Positions 22,120-33,508 of a stretch of 64,000 bases of DNA are shown here, piece after piece (the stretch's first letter is position 1; every line of letters starts with the position of its first letter). This DNA is from Aspidapion aeneum. Its lineage: Eukaryota > Arthropoda > Insecta > Coleoptera > Brentidae. Made by a program: the position numbers and the translations under genes. Under the pieces are notes generated by a model. The model was not told the origin of the DNA. It was given only the letters and a program-made list of their open reading frames with translations, and did no database searches. The stretch spans positions 10,613,813 to 10,677,812 of the forward strand of contig OY755042.1 in assembly GCA_963576565.1 (NCBI GenBank). The letters run 5' to 3'.

Positions 22120-23170
22120 TATATATCATCACTTCACTTGAAGTGTGCTAATACGCTATCTAGGAAGGTATCAGATTCGTTATGGATCCTTTTTTTTTTT
22201 TTCATTAAATTTAGGTTATATTTGTTATTGATTATGCAAGTAACACCCTGTAGATACGAGTTTTGCAACAAAGGGTTTGCATATAGGTTTTAAATTTCCT
22301 CATTTAAAAATTTTGAGTCACGACTGTGCGCTGTAAAGATTTTTTTCCTGAATCATAAGGAGTGTAAAATTATAGAACCATAAAGTGAAACGATAAACGC
22401 AATTCAGAATTTTTATTCGTATCCGTCTGCCTACTTTAGTTTTTCAAGTCGCTTTAATAGGGACTTATTGGAATAAAACCTGACTTTATTTTAGAGTCGA
22501 CTTTATTTTGACACATTTACACAGAAAACTAACAGCTGACCTCTCAAAATTGACATACCAAAGCCAAATTTAATAATAAAGACGCTAAACTTTCATTTAA
22601 TAAATACCGACACTAATAAATCCGGTTTTTAAATACACAAAGGCCGAATTTTGAAGGAGAGCAGCTGCTTTTTATATGTAAGTCTGTCACCATAGGGTCG
22701 ATTTTAAAATAATATAAATATTGCAAAGGGCCAGTTTAATGAAGTTAAACTTTAAACTTTACTTTTACATGGACAACGCTCTAAAACAAAATTTTCGCAT
22801 TTCAGGAATAAAAAATGCACTTTTATTACCTCTTTTTAGCGCTCCAAATGGAATTTTTTGTCCCTAAAGTGTAGACTTTTGTTGTTTTCTACTCGTGCTG
22901 TAATAATAGTATATTAAAGGGACTAAAGTGACACTTTAAACCCCGAGGCGAAAAGTTTGTAAACCGACTGAATAGAGGGTTACTATTCGCTGAGCGATTA
23001 AAAGGCACTTTAGTCAAGTGGTTTATATACTATTTTATGCACTTTACTAGGTATAGGCAAAATAATTTAAAAAAAGAGTGGAAGGCTATTTAACAACACC
23101 CCGTACTAATTGGATTTAGTGATGCTCTAGATATAAAATGTCATCCTAGTGAATGAAAGTATTTCATTGT
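22120..23170. other. AT-rich DNA and the insertion host of the LINE
   Basis: The part near 22860-23040 (ACTAAAGTGACACTTTAAACC, AGGCACTTTAGTC) has related words in inverted order at 24597-24660 and 24820-24860, on the other side of the LINE. The LINE therefore appears to have landed in an older repeat. CACCCTGTA at 22244 is an isolated element-type end. No gene is recognised. Confidence 0.4.
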
Positions 23171-24543
23171 TAGGGTTGATATTGGATCTACACGGCCATC
23201 ATAAGACCGAGGATCCAATACGGATCCGTGGTTTGGTGGCCGGGGGCAATGAAAACCACTAAAAAGCCAAAAAGCTCGAAAGCATGCAGAGGCTGGCGAC
23301 CTCCTAACATAGCCCTGAATACCATCCTGGGTCTCCCATCGCTGTCCACCTGGATAAAGAAGGAAGCGATGGCAGCATACCTTAGGATAAGGGACGCGGG
23401 CGTGTGGAGAAGGAGCGGTGGACAAAAAGGAGATCGCGACTGTGACGGAAAAGGAGATTCCTTTATCGACGTACAGGCTAGCGATGCCAGAAAAGCGGTT
23501 AAGGGAGAAAAGGAGATACCGTATAACCATACCACCAAGGGATGCATGGAAGGAGGACGGAGTTGAACTCCTTAGCGACGCCACGGTCTGCTATACAGAC
23601 GGATCAAGGCTGACAGACCGGAATTCGACCGGTGCAGGAGTGTACGTGGAAAGCAAGAGCATTGGAAAAAGCTACCCGCTGGGATCCAATGCAACAGTCT
23701 TCCAGGCAGAGGTTTACGCTATACTGGCGTTAACATGGGAGGAAGAAATTAGGAACGAAACAGGAAAACGCCTCTGCATCTGTTCAGACAGTCAAGCTGC
23801 GCTGAAAGCACTGTGTAAACCAACCATGTCCGCAGGTTTGGTGCAGGAGTGTGCGGATGCACTTCAGGAATTGGCCGGCGTAAGAGAGGTAGAGCTCGTA
23901 TGGGTCCCAGGTCACGTGGGAGTCCCCGGAAACGAGAAAGCGGACAGACTCGCCAGGGGAGGATTCCAGCAGAAATGCGTCGGGCCAGAACCGTTCCTGG
24001 GGCTCACAAGAGGGCAAATGAAGTCGGCCCTAACAGAGTGGACCCAGAAAGAGATACAAAGGGAGTGGACCAACACAGGAAACGCCAGACAGGCGAAGGA
24101 GTATGTGACAGGCTACAGCAAATCCCATAAGGACTGGCTGCTCCGTAGAACACGAAGAGAGGTGGGAGCCATAGTGGGAGTCCTGACCGGACACTGCGTC
24201 CTACAAGGACACCTGGCAAAGATGAGAGTGAAGGAGAACGCGACGTGCGAGCGATGTTGGGCCGAGGACCAGACCTCGGCGCATTTTCTCTCATCATGTG
24301 AAGCATACAAGGAGGCAAGAAGAGAGGTATTCGAAGAGGAGGCCTTTGAGACGGAGGACCTTCTGAATCTGAGGTGGCCCGATATTCTGGCCTTTGTACA
24401 GAAGACGGGCAGATGCCTTAGCGAGGGAAGGACGCAGTAGGGGGGATGCCCGGGGGTTGGCGAAAAGGGCGCTTCATGTGCCTAGTCGCCAGGCCTAGAG
24501 CCTACCCCACACTACTACTACTACTACTACTAGAGTTGATATT
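23171..24543 (+). mobile_element. 5'-truncated LINE with 13-bp target duplication
   Basis: The insert (about 23184-24530) is much richer in G+C than its surroundings. The flanks are TAGGGTTGATATT (23171-23183) and TAGAGTTGATATT (24531-24543), a 13-bp duplication with one mismatch. It ends in an (ACT)n tail at 24509-24530, as some I-group LINEs end in microsatellites. The 5' part begins inside the reverse transcriptase thumb: in the frame of 23228 onward it reads ALNTILGLPSLSTWIKKEA and YLRIRDAGVW. A frameshift near 23,420 separates this from the longer frame that follows. Confidence 0.8.
23418..24440 (+). CDS. LINE ORF2 C-terminus: RNase H and zinc knuckle
   Basis: The 340-codon frame is the C-terminal part of a non-LTR retrotransposon polyprotein; the ATG is only the first in the frame, not the true start. 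Residues 55-180 form an RNase H domain with the expected acidic residues: Asp61 in YTDGS, Glu98 in FQAEVYAI, Asp124 in CSDSQAAL and Asp176 in GNEKADRLAR, plus His166 in VWVPGHVG. Near the C-terminus is a Cys-Cys-His-Cys knuckle (Cys277, Cys280, His289, Cys294), usual after the RT/RNase H of LINEs. In life the enzyme degrades RNA in the RNA-DNA hybrid during target-primed reverse transcription. The endonuclease and most of the RT are absent through 5' truncation, so this copy cannot move alone. An RNase H points to the I/LOA/Outcast group, but the clade needs a tree. Confidence 0.85.
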   Translation: MDKKEIATVTEKEIPLSTYRLAMPEKRLREKRRYRITIPPRDAWKEDGVELLSDATVCYTDGSRLTDRNSTGAGVYVESKSIGKSYPLGSNATVFQAEVYAILALTWEEEIRNETGKRLCICSDSQAALKALCKPTMSAGLVQECADALQELAGVREVELVWVPGHVGVPGNEKADRLARGGFQQKCVGPEPFLGLTRGQMKSALTEWTQKEIQREWTNTGNARQAKEYVTGYSKSHKDWLLRRTRREVGAIVGVLTGHCVLQGHLAKMRVKENATCERCWAEDQTSAHFLSSCEAYKEARREVFEEEAFETEDLLNLRWPDILAFVQKTGRCLSEGRTQ

Positions 24544-26604
24544 TAACTTCAAATCTGCGTTTGTCTTGACAAATAAGTTTTTAAACCCTAGAGATTAAAA
24601 GGGTCACTTTAGTCCCTAAAAGTAAAACTAGGGACTAAAGTGCATAAAAAGTGCATAAACGTATTAATCTTAGTTAATTACCTAGATAATAACAAAACAA
24701 ACTCCAATTACGTGTTAAAAAAGAGATGATCTATAGTTGATGTTGTATTAAAGTGGCACCGCGTCATAGCTATGGTAAACCAAATTTTGCGGCAAAATCT
24801 AAGTAAAAAAGCCTTATTAAAAATTAGTGTTTCACTTTGTACATGCAGTGTGCCGCTCGGGGTTTAATGTTCAAAGGATAAAACACTAAGACCTTTTAAA
24901 GGAGAGATCAAATAGGTACTTACTTAATAAATAAAAATCCGAAACATAAAAGATGATCCAAAATTATATTAAAATGTGCGCAAATATTGATTTAGTTGTA
25001 AAAACGGTAATTTGTTTTGTAAAAACTCCGTCATAATTTGTTTGACATAAACAGTCAAAACAACAACGAATAGAAAACGTGAAAGCCCGGCTAAATCAAT
25101 AATATGTTCTTACCAGATAAGAGTATATATGTTCCTTTCTAATGCAATCGTTTAGAAGAAGACATCAATAAAAAGCAAGTAAAATAGTAAGCTAATGACT
25201 AATTAGTGCAGTGCCTCATTTTGGGAATCAATATCAATAAAAGAAATTAAAGGAAGTGCGTGCCACTGTATGTACCCCTCTACTCCCTTCCCGCCCATCA
25301 AGGTTTTGATGACGCGGTGTCATTTTAATACAACATCAAGTATAGTGGTACCTACATTTAAAAACAAACAACTAACTATCAACATCAATCATAAATTGGT
25401 AATTTTTCGGTAACCTTCGAGGATTATAAATTCAAACAATGCTTCAGTAATTACTACAGTGCGTTCTCTATACTTGATAGAAGTCCTACGGCAACAAACA
25501 ATAACAATAAAAGTAAAAGTAAAAGAAAAACAAAGAAACTAATAGCAGTTATTGTTTTGAAGGTCGTCCTTTCATATACGAAATGTCATAAATCATCTAT
25601 CTTTAGAGTTGCCACGTTTTTAGAGCGTATTCAGGTGAAGCCAGTCATTAATAAAATACAGGTTACGCTCCTGCAAAAATCAGCTGATAACTCGGGCTGA
25701 ATGTTACACAATCTCTTCTAAGAGGATCCAAGTTTTTACGCGATATTTTTAAAACAGTACGGTATATTATCACACGTTACTGTATATTGTCAATTTGTAG
25801 CAAGTTATGTACGGTATTTTTCCTACTACCACAAGATTTTTCAACCAAATTTCCTTGTTCCTAAAGAGTGTTTTCAAAATTCAAAAAGTATATTTAATTT
25901 CAGAACAAAATTACACTGAAGATTATCAAGAATTTAAAATCTTTAGAAAAATAATTCTTTAAGGTTTTATTTTAAAAATACTTATATGATGATAAAACTT
26001 TTGAAATCCATTAAGGGAGTCGACTTTTTAAGAGATATAATTTTTACCTTTTCAACAATCCGATTTTCTCCTTCAGAAGGAGGCGTAAAAGAATCGACAA
26101 TTTTGTTTTTAAATTTTTTCATCGTTGCTTTTTAAAATGAGTATGAAGCGTGGCACACCTTTTTGGTACAAAACCAAAGCATCGAACCCACGCGAAGTGT
26201 GTTTTGCAGAAAATTAGAAAATATATTTTTTAAATAAATTAATTGTTTTAGCCAACATATTGATAAACCGCTACATTTAAACCTTTTTTTTGTTGAATAC
26301 TTACAAAAATCAAGTATTTTTCAAAAAACTTGCTTTTTTAAGTGTGGCATTGATTTTTTGGCGGTTTGATGCTTTCTGCAAAACGGAAATTTTGTAATCA
26401 ACAGCAGCGGGGTATACGAATAGCGATTGCCGACCATGTGGCTTGGATGCATTCCGGAATATGCCAATAGTTAATAGTTAATAGATTATATTTGTCGGCC
26501 AAGTGGTTTAGATTGTTTCTGCAGAAAAATAATTCAAGATTAATTAATATGTATTTCTTTTGATAGTAGATTTTGACCTTGAATCGCTAAGATAGCATTT
26601 GGTC
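24544..26604. other. 2-kb AT-rich stretch without recognised features
   Basis: Apart from the sequences flanking the LINE (24597-24860), nothing is recognised: no frame above 60 codons with a motif, no terminal repeats, no RNA gene. AGTAAAAGTAAAAG-type low complexity occurs near 25510. Confidence 0.45.
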
Positions 26605-27830
26605 GTTTTATGCAAAATGAAGAATGGGTCAAAATAAATCGAAAAATAACGTTAGCTCTAATTTTACTATTATGTGGGTTGGGCGCTTTCTGCAAAACTG
26701 GACCCAATTTTAAATCACCAAATATATTAAAAGCGGTGCAAGCGTTTGATAAAGTAACTTTTCATTTTGAAATTTGTATTGGAGAACTTGGCTTTACTTT
26801 TATCTCAATTCTTTTTATGCACAAGCGGGCGATAAAGAGCACTTTACCGCCCCCATTTACGAACGTCGCCGCGGTCGGTAAATGCCTACTTTACGACCTA
26901 GATACATAAATAACTATTGCGGAATACCATTTTCGCGTGCTTGGCTTTTTTCTACAAAATGTTTTTGTTATGATTTCACTCCTTTTTTAAAGGATTTGGA
27001 TAATATTTAGGTTCTGAAGTAGTAAACTATGCGAAATATTTTTCAAAACTTTTGCAAAGCTTTATTAAAAATGTTGAAGTTTTTTAATTTTTTCCTGTGA
27101 TTTTATTATAGTTTCTATCAGCCTTTCGAAATTCAGCTCTAGCGTTCCTGGAAGTAGACAATGTTACTTTAACATAACTTTATTTATTTATATGGGGGAT
27201 AGCAGTAAATTAAAATTTTAGTGTTTTTTAATTTTTTCCTATGGTTTTATCATAGATCAGTCTTCCAAAGCTCAGCTCTCTAGCGTTTCTGGAAGTGGGC
27301 AATGTTACTTTTACACAACTTTACATTGATAGGCGAGGAAAGCAAATTAAAATTTTGGGGTATTTAATTTTTTATAATATTTCCTATCAGTCTGCGAAAG
27401 CTCAGCTCTCTAGCTCTTCTGGAAGTGGGCAATGTTACTTTTACATAATTTTACATGTATAGTATATTTGGGGCTTTTTGATTTTTTCCGACGGTTTGGT
27501 CATAATTTCTATTAGTCTACCAAATTTCAGTTTTGTAGCATGTCTGAAAGTACAGTAGAATTTTGATTAGATTTTTTTGAGTGAGTGGCAATTTCGACGT
27601 TTTTTAAAATTTATGAAAGTCCATGAAACTTGGAGGGGTTGTTAACTCTAACTAACTATAAAGATCTACTACTATGCAAAGTTTGAGTTTCTTAGCTCAT
27701 TCCGAAGTAGAGTTTTAGATATGTTAAATATGGGCTGAAATGTTTCAAGAAAAGATGGTACAGCAGTTTACGCCGCGATCTTGGCCGGGCACTGCCGTGC
27801 CCTCAGATATGTATTTATTTAGATAGTTCA
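26605..27830. repeat. family Y copy B, uninterrupted
   Basis: Contains the GAACTTGGCTTTAC and CCATTTTCGCGTGCTTGGC segments, then three ~135-bp minisatellite units (GCTCAGCTCTCTAGCGTTTC near 27274) and a right part ending GATGGTACAGCAGTTTACGC, GGGCACTGCCGTGCCCTCAG. The last segment is the empty-site counterpart of the hAT insertion in copy C at 51512. The 99-codon frame at 26610-26909 is repeat sequence. Confidence 0.65.
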
Positions 27831-28074
27831 CTTACTGATTTAAAATTAAATAACATATTGTTTCACATAGATTGAACAAATTTTTAACGTTGCTTTGTCA
27901 AACATTCTTTTGATTTTGTTGACAATAAATAGTTTGGGGTCGAACAGTCGGCCCCTGGCAAAAATGTTATTCCAAACTCCCTTGGTACAAATATAACTAT
28001 TTTTCCAACAAATTTTGTAATAACTAAATATTGCCATCCGAACTGTAGTTTTGTTTGGAGGGTACAAATAATAG
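27831..28074. other. unassigned DNA
   Basis: Short stretch between families Y and P with no recognised feature. Confidence 0.3.
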
Positions 28075-28527
28075 TTTTTTTATACGACTGTCTTGTAAAA
28101 GGGGGTTTTGCGCACGGAGAACACGATCTGGAAATGGCATTTTGCGCACGCTGTGTGCAAAACGTTTTGCACACGCTTATGTCATTTTTGCGCACGCCTA
28201 TGTCATTTCTGCATACGGGTCTCCCGTCATTGTGATTTTTGTTGTTGTCACCCATCAATATAAGTTGGCTTAGTTCCGTAGCAACCGTCACTGCTCGTAT
28301 GTTTTGTTGATTAGATACGTCAAAAAATTGTTGAATTTTTAAAGTTTTGTTGTAAAAATGTCGGAAATAAAAACAAGTTAAATTAAAATTTGATTTTTCT
28401 TTCTTTATTAGCAGTCGTATAAAAAATATTGTAAAAAACTCGTTTGAAAACCTCTTTGCACACTCTCTCGACTGTCTCGATCGTGTGCAAAGAGTCGTTT
28501 TCAAACCTTGTTGTTTAAATAACTATT
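28075..28527 (-). mobile_element. family P copy 2, lacking the inner hairpin
   Basis: Reverse orientation copy. It keeps the inverted TATACGACTG pair, the 22-bp palindrome at 28153-28174 and the outer arms GTTTGAAAACGACTCTTTGC and GCAAAGAGGTTTTCAAAC. The inner GTAGACC...GGTCTAC hairpin with GAGCCGAAGGCGAG is missing, leaving GAGACAGTCGAGAGAG. The long frame (27884-28504) extends past the element and is not evidence of a gene. Confidence 0.65.
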
Positions 28528-29045
28528 ACATAATTTTTAATATTGGAAAAAAGAAAGAAATTGACTTTTTAGTTAAAAGTAGTAGTTTGTTACCATGTTT
28601 TTTTATTTCCGCGTTGGTTTACTAAATCTTGCTTGTTATTTATACAAAAAGAAGAGCAACTTTTCAACAAACATTAACATAACAGTGCTTCCTCCTTCTC
28701 GGCTATGCATAACGTTTTTCCAAATTGCCGCTTAGGTTCGTGCGAAATTACGGTCTTGACTTCTCCTAGTAACTTGTAATTTTCGAAGCTTCTTTTATTT
28801 GAAACTTGATCGCAAATTGGCAAAATATTTGCAAAATTAATATTTTTATGATTTTTTGTCTTGTGAGTTATCAAAATGTCTTTAATCCCTTTTCTCAATA
28901 ATTGCACTGTTCACAGTTTTTTAAAGTTCAAATACTAACTGAAGACGTCAGTGAAATAAAGCGCGCATGCAAGAGTCCCTATCTATTTTATAAACTGAAG
29001 CTTTCGAAAAATTTCAGCTACTAAAAGACTGGTCGCAAAAAAGGC
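28528..29045. other. unassigned DNA
   Basis: A 77-codon minus-strand frame at 28674-28907 has no motif. No repeat copy recognised. Confidence 0.35.
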
Positions 29046-29790
29046 GACAGTGTTACCTTCCATTGAGTGAAGGTGGGGGAGGAGAGAGGGAGGAGGGAAC
29101 TAGTAAAATGGTGTAAAAAAAATCTTAAAGCGTGTGCAGAAAGAATTTTTGAAATCGCTCTAAATTTTTAAAAGGTATAGCTGCAACTATTACTAATAAG
29201 GAAGGTGGGGAGAAGAAAGGGAGAGGAAGGGGGAAACTAGTAAACTGATGTTGGAAAAAAAGCCTTAAAGCGTGTGCAGAAAGAATTTTTGAAATCGCTC
29301 TATATTTGTGAAAGGTATAGCTATAACTATTACCAATAAGGAGGGAGGGGAGAAGAGAGGGAGGGGGAAACTAGTAAAATGATGTTGGAAAAAAGTCTTC
29401 AAGCGTGTGCAGAAAGAACTTTTGAAATCGCTTTATATTTGTAAAAGTTATAACTATTACTAATAAGGATGACGGGAAAGAGAGAGGGAGAGGCGGCGGT
29501 GGGAACTAGTAAAATGGTGTTGGAAAAAAAATCAGAAAGCGTATGCAGAAAGAATTTTTGAAATCGCTCTATATTTGATAAACTTATGCGAATATGGTTT
29601 TTGAATAGGGTGGGGGGACTGACAGGAGGGGAGATGGGTGAGAGCAGGGAGGACTACAAAGTAACTACAGCAAATTACAGGATATTGTCAATGGGTAATC
29701 AAAGGAATTTCAATAAAATCGCTTGAAATTTAGATAATTTGTGTGCCTTAAAGCCATGTGACAAAATGGCGTCTGAAGCAAAGAAGATAT
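29046..29790 (+). repeat. family X copy 1: ~135-bp purine-rich tandem units
   Basis: Four units, each with a GGGAGGAGAGAGGGAGGAGGG-like purine block, AACTAGTAAAATGGTGTTGG and GAATTTTTGAAATCGCTC. The AAAGCGTGTGCAGAAAGAA word starts near 29128, 29267, 29400 and 29536. A single-copy body follows (AGGGAGGACTACAAAGTAA, ATGTGACAAAATGGCGTCTG). The family tail seen at 54.2 kb is absent here. Purine/pyrimidine strand asymmetry is strong. Non-coding. Confidence 0.65.
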
Positions 29791-30898
29791 ATCAACAAGA
29801 AGCGAAATACTGTCACTCAAGGCATTGTTCATATGGGAAACAAATATGTGACGTCACGCTTGGGCCAAATGACACTAATGCAGTTATATTACACTGAGAA
29901 AAATGTTGTGTAACTGTGGTTTGTGGTGCATTTTTATTACACGAAGAAAAAATCAAATTAAGAGGGACATTTATATAACCATATAACTGTGGTCATAGAA
30001 AATCGACCCTTTTAAACTTTTTATTTTATTGTTTGCAAAAACGGTTATATATTTTTATCGAGAAAAATCGGTTACGGAATTAAATAATAAATAAATAATT
30101 ATAAAAAATAAACAATAATTATTGTATTTATAAAAATGTAAGTAATATTATACAGGGTGTATCAGACCACCCGTCCACCCCTTTTAAAACCTAGGGGAAA
30201 AGTTTATTTAATGATCCAAAAAACCCATAGGTTACATTTATAATTGACTATATTTCAATTAATTCCTAATTAATTTTAAATGTCACTTTATATTTTAGAT
30301 CATTTTTAAAAAAAGGACCGTAAAAATAGATTTTTCGGTCTCTTTGCTCTTTTTCCGTACCTTTTGAAAACAAAAAATTTTCCAGAAAGAAAAAAAAGTA
30401 CTTGCAAACAAATTCTAACTGATATAGAAATAAATTAGGTGGTCTCAGGCGGGGGCAATCGCCATTTTTTTTCCAGAGAACTTCAAAAATAAGAGGCACA
30501 TTCTGGTGTATGACACACCTACTAAATTCTTTTATGTCAACATAAAGAAAATTTCCACTAGACACTAGACAAATGGATTAGTCGGAAAATGTTTTGGAGT
30601 CAGCCGCGGCTCGTGCCGGTGGCGAGCTGAAAACGCACATTATAAATACCGGTACAAACCTTATTCTCTTTTAAAACTCGTTACATCCTAGAAGTCATAG
30701 AACATGCGAGACCAGTTGAAAGGAATAACAAAAATATTTATAGGGCAAAGTGAAGCATATATCCAGGACGTGGTTCCATTATACAAATAAACTAATAAGG
30801 TTACCATTCAAACAAATCAAATGACAGGGATTCCTGACAATATTTTTGCTACTAAAGTTTTGATTTTTTTTTCGTTTAAAACAAAAATTGCACAATTT
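29791..30898. other. AT-rich DNA with an isolated TACAGGGTG end
   Basis: TACAGGGTG at 30151 followed by TATCAGACCACCCGTCCACC is the start of a TA-type element whose other end is not found. The 99-codon minus-strand frame at 30266-30565 lies in this repeat-like DNA and has no domain. Confidence 0.4.
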
Positions 30899-31037
30899 TA
30901 GCTCACACATATACTATACTATAGTAGTGTGAGCTATGGTGATCCTAATTTTTTCGAGAAAAAAAAAGTTGCTCCGATTTCAAAAATTTTTATATATCTT
31001 TGCGTTTCAGATGATTTTGAAACTTTTTTGTTGCGCC

Positions 31038-31071
<34 letters not shown>

Positions 31072-31460
31072 ATGTCTGTCTGTAACGACCAACGCGCATA
31101 ACTCAAAAACCGCTTGGCCGATTTTAATGAAATTTGGTACCTAGGTTGGGTCTTGGGTCGAGATGGTCCCATTTAAAAATGAACAAAATCCACCGAACAC
31201 AAACCAAATAAAAGGGTGGGGGTAGATTTCAAAAATTAGAGTTTATGTGGAAATATGGCGTGTGTGATATCAAACGAAAGGTAATTGAGTCCGGAGTTTA
31301 ACAAAATACATTTTAGTTTTTGTTTTTTTTAAGGGTGTGGGTAGATTTCAAAAATTTGAGTTTAAGTCAAAACATGGCTTGTGTGGTATCAAACAAAAGG
31401 TAGATCTGGAGTTGAATAAAATATATTTCAGTTTTTAGTTATATTAGCTCACTATAGTAC
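30899..31460 (+). mobile_element. family H copy 6, 3'-truncated
   Basis: Begins with the TAGCTCACAC hairpin and has a GTCT tract of about 31039-31082 and two full sub-repeats. It breaks off inside the second hairpin (ATTAGCTCACTATAGTAC), so the ACTCTGCC tip is lost. Frames through the GTCT tract are not genes. Confidence 0.65.
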
Positions 31461-31489
31461 TGCATTTCTGTCATTCAGGTTTTGTCGCT

Positions 31490-31695
31490 TCTTGTTGATA
31501 TATTTTCTTTTCCTGTTTAAAAAAATATAGCCTATAGCACCTTCAGGATCAATAGCAATTCAACAACACCCTTTTTGTCAAATTCGGTTCAGTCGTTTAG
31601 CCTCTAGCGTGACACAAACATTTTTACTTACATACATACAACAATCGAAAAACATTACCCTTCCTTTCGCCCTGCTGCAGTTGGGTAAAAAATGG
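31490..31695 (+). repeat. family X tail, solo fragment
   Basis: Matches the last 200 bp of the X copies at 54.2-55.0 kb and (inverted) at 45.9-46.1 kb: AAAATATAGCCTATAGCACC, TTCGGTTCAGTCGTTTAGCC, a CATACATACA run and CATTACCCTTCCTTTCGCCC, ending CAGTTGGGTAAAAAA. Only the tail is present. Confidence 0.55.
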
Positions 31696-31994
31696 AAAAA
31701 ATGGTCTTGTAAATTAAAACTTTCGGTATAAAAAAATTGTACAAAAAGTGCTTCTTTGTTGATCGGTTAAAAAAAATTGATTTGCCTCCAGATATTTTTC
31801 GACAGTTTGAATTTATTAACGATGCGCCTATAAGCCGCGATTAACCTACTAATAAGAAGGTTTAACACCTAACGGTGACTTTATAGGTGTAAGATGCATC
31901 AAGTGAACTAACTGATGGTGATAGTGAAGATCAAAAGAAAATGGGCGCGCGCATATCAAGTTCATTATTTGACTCTTTTAATCAGATACGAGTG
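31696..31994. other. unassigned DNA
   Basis: No gene or repeat recognised. Confidence 0.3.
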
Positions 31995-31996
31995 TA

Positions 31997-33272
31997 CAGG
32001 GTGTCCCAAATGGGGCACTTTTAGGGGGTTTAAGGTACTTCTAGGGGAGACAGAGAAAAACTGACCACGCACTGCGAGGCTCAAATTTCAAGAGAAGACT
32101 TATAGTGAAAACCGCATTTTGAAATATTGTCTCGTCTTTGAGCTACGGGGGCTTTTTGAAAAATCTGCATTTTTGAAGGGGGTCTATAACTTCGTTATTA
32201 GTGGAAATTTTGATTTAGAGTGAATCGCAGTTTCATAGACTTTGTCACAAGGAATTCACCCGCTAAATTATATTTTAACTGTCACTTTTAGTTTTTGAGA
32301 TATGACACAAAGTTGCATTTTTTCTTATGGAATAGCCTATATTTTATTTAATTTTCGAATTCGTCATTGATTTCTTTTCAAAATGATGTATCATATGTCA
32401 TAGTTTGATTGAGCGGTTTAAGAGATATTCAGCTTTTTCACTTATTTCTAGTGCGCTATGATTTCCTACTGAGGCAGATCAAGGCATTCCAGTTTTTTTA
32501 TTATTTTACACAGTCAAAAATATAGTAAGCCTGGTTTGGAAAAATGATAATTCAGCTGATGGCCCTCAAAGCCTAGTTATAAAAAGTAACAAAAATGATA
32601 CATATTTCAAAATAAAATTAAAACGCTTTTGTGCAAAATAATTTCATATCAAAGCGTAATGCCAAATTGTTTAAACAATTGAAAACAATGACAAAACGCC
32701 AAGACGTAAGGCCAGCTTTATTTGCATAGTATAAGACAACACAACTATAGGAGCATTGAAGTAGGATTTGACCGCAAGGCTTTCACTTCAATGGCGCATG
32801 ACGTCATTCAACGCACACTAGACAAAAATAAAAAACTTTAATTATCTTCGAAACCGCTCAATCAAACTATGACATATGATACATCGTTTTGAAAAGAATT
32901 CAATGACGAATTTGAAAATTAATTAAAATATAGGCCATTCCATAAAAAAAATTCAATTTTATGTCATATCTCCAAAACTAAAAGTGACAGGGAAAATTTA
33001 ATATAGCGGGTGAATTCCTCGTGACAAAGTCTATAAAATTGCAATTTACTCTAAATCAAAATTTTCAATAATAACGAAGTTATAGACTCCCCTCCAAAAT
33101 GCAGACTTTTCAAAAAGCCCCCGTAGCTCAAAGACGAGACGATATTTCAAAATGCGGTTTTCACTATAAGTCTTCTCTTGAAATTTGAGCCTCGCAATGC
33201 GTGGTCAGTTTTTCTCTGTCTCCCCTAGAAGTACCTTAAACCCCCTAAAAGTGCCCAATTTGGGACACCCTG
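31997..33272. mobile_element. 1.28-kb foldback element with TA duplication
   Basis: Ends CAGGGTGTCCCAAATGGGGC and, in reverse complement, CAGGGTGTCCCAAATTGGGC. The arms of about 450 bp remain complementary through CTTCTAGGGGAGACAGAGAA, GCTACGGGGGCTTTTTGA and AAACTATGACATATGATACA. TA flanks both ends (31995-31996 and 33273-33274). The loop (about 32470-32810) is unique. No protein. The next element begins at once, sharing the right-hand TA. Confidence 0.8.
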
Positions 33273-33508
33273 TACAGGGTGATTGAAATCGGGCACTTTT
33301 AACTGGGAAAGCGTGATAGAGGAAAACTAAAACCGCATTTTGATATAGCGAGCCGTTTTTAAGCTTTTTGAAAAGTTTGCATTTTGGATTGGGGCCTATA
33401 ACTATTTTCTTGCTGGTGTGAATGGCTTGTTTGTAGGGTTTTCAAATCTTAATGCAATTATTATCAAACTAATTTTTATCTAATACTTTTAGGTTCTGAT
33501 ATACAGGG

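Noticed and set aside
23784..24318. Minus-strand and alternative-frame ORFs over the LINE
   Set aside because: They are shadows of the G+C-rich RNase H coding frame; only the plus frame has the Asp/Glu catalytic pattern.
27884..28504. 206-codon minus-strand frame as a gene
   Set aside because: It runs from family P copy 2 into unique flanking DNA, so its length depends on the insertion site. Only the inner part is shared with other copies.
30266..30565. 99-codon minus-strand frame
   Set aside because: Low-complexity Phe/Lys composition in repeat-type DNA, with no domain or splice context.
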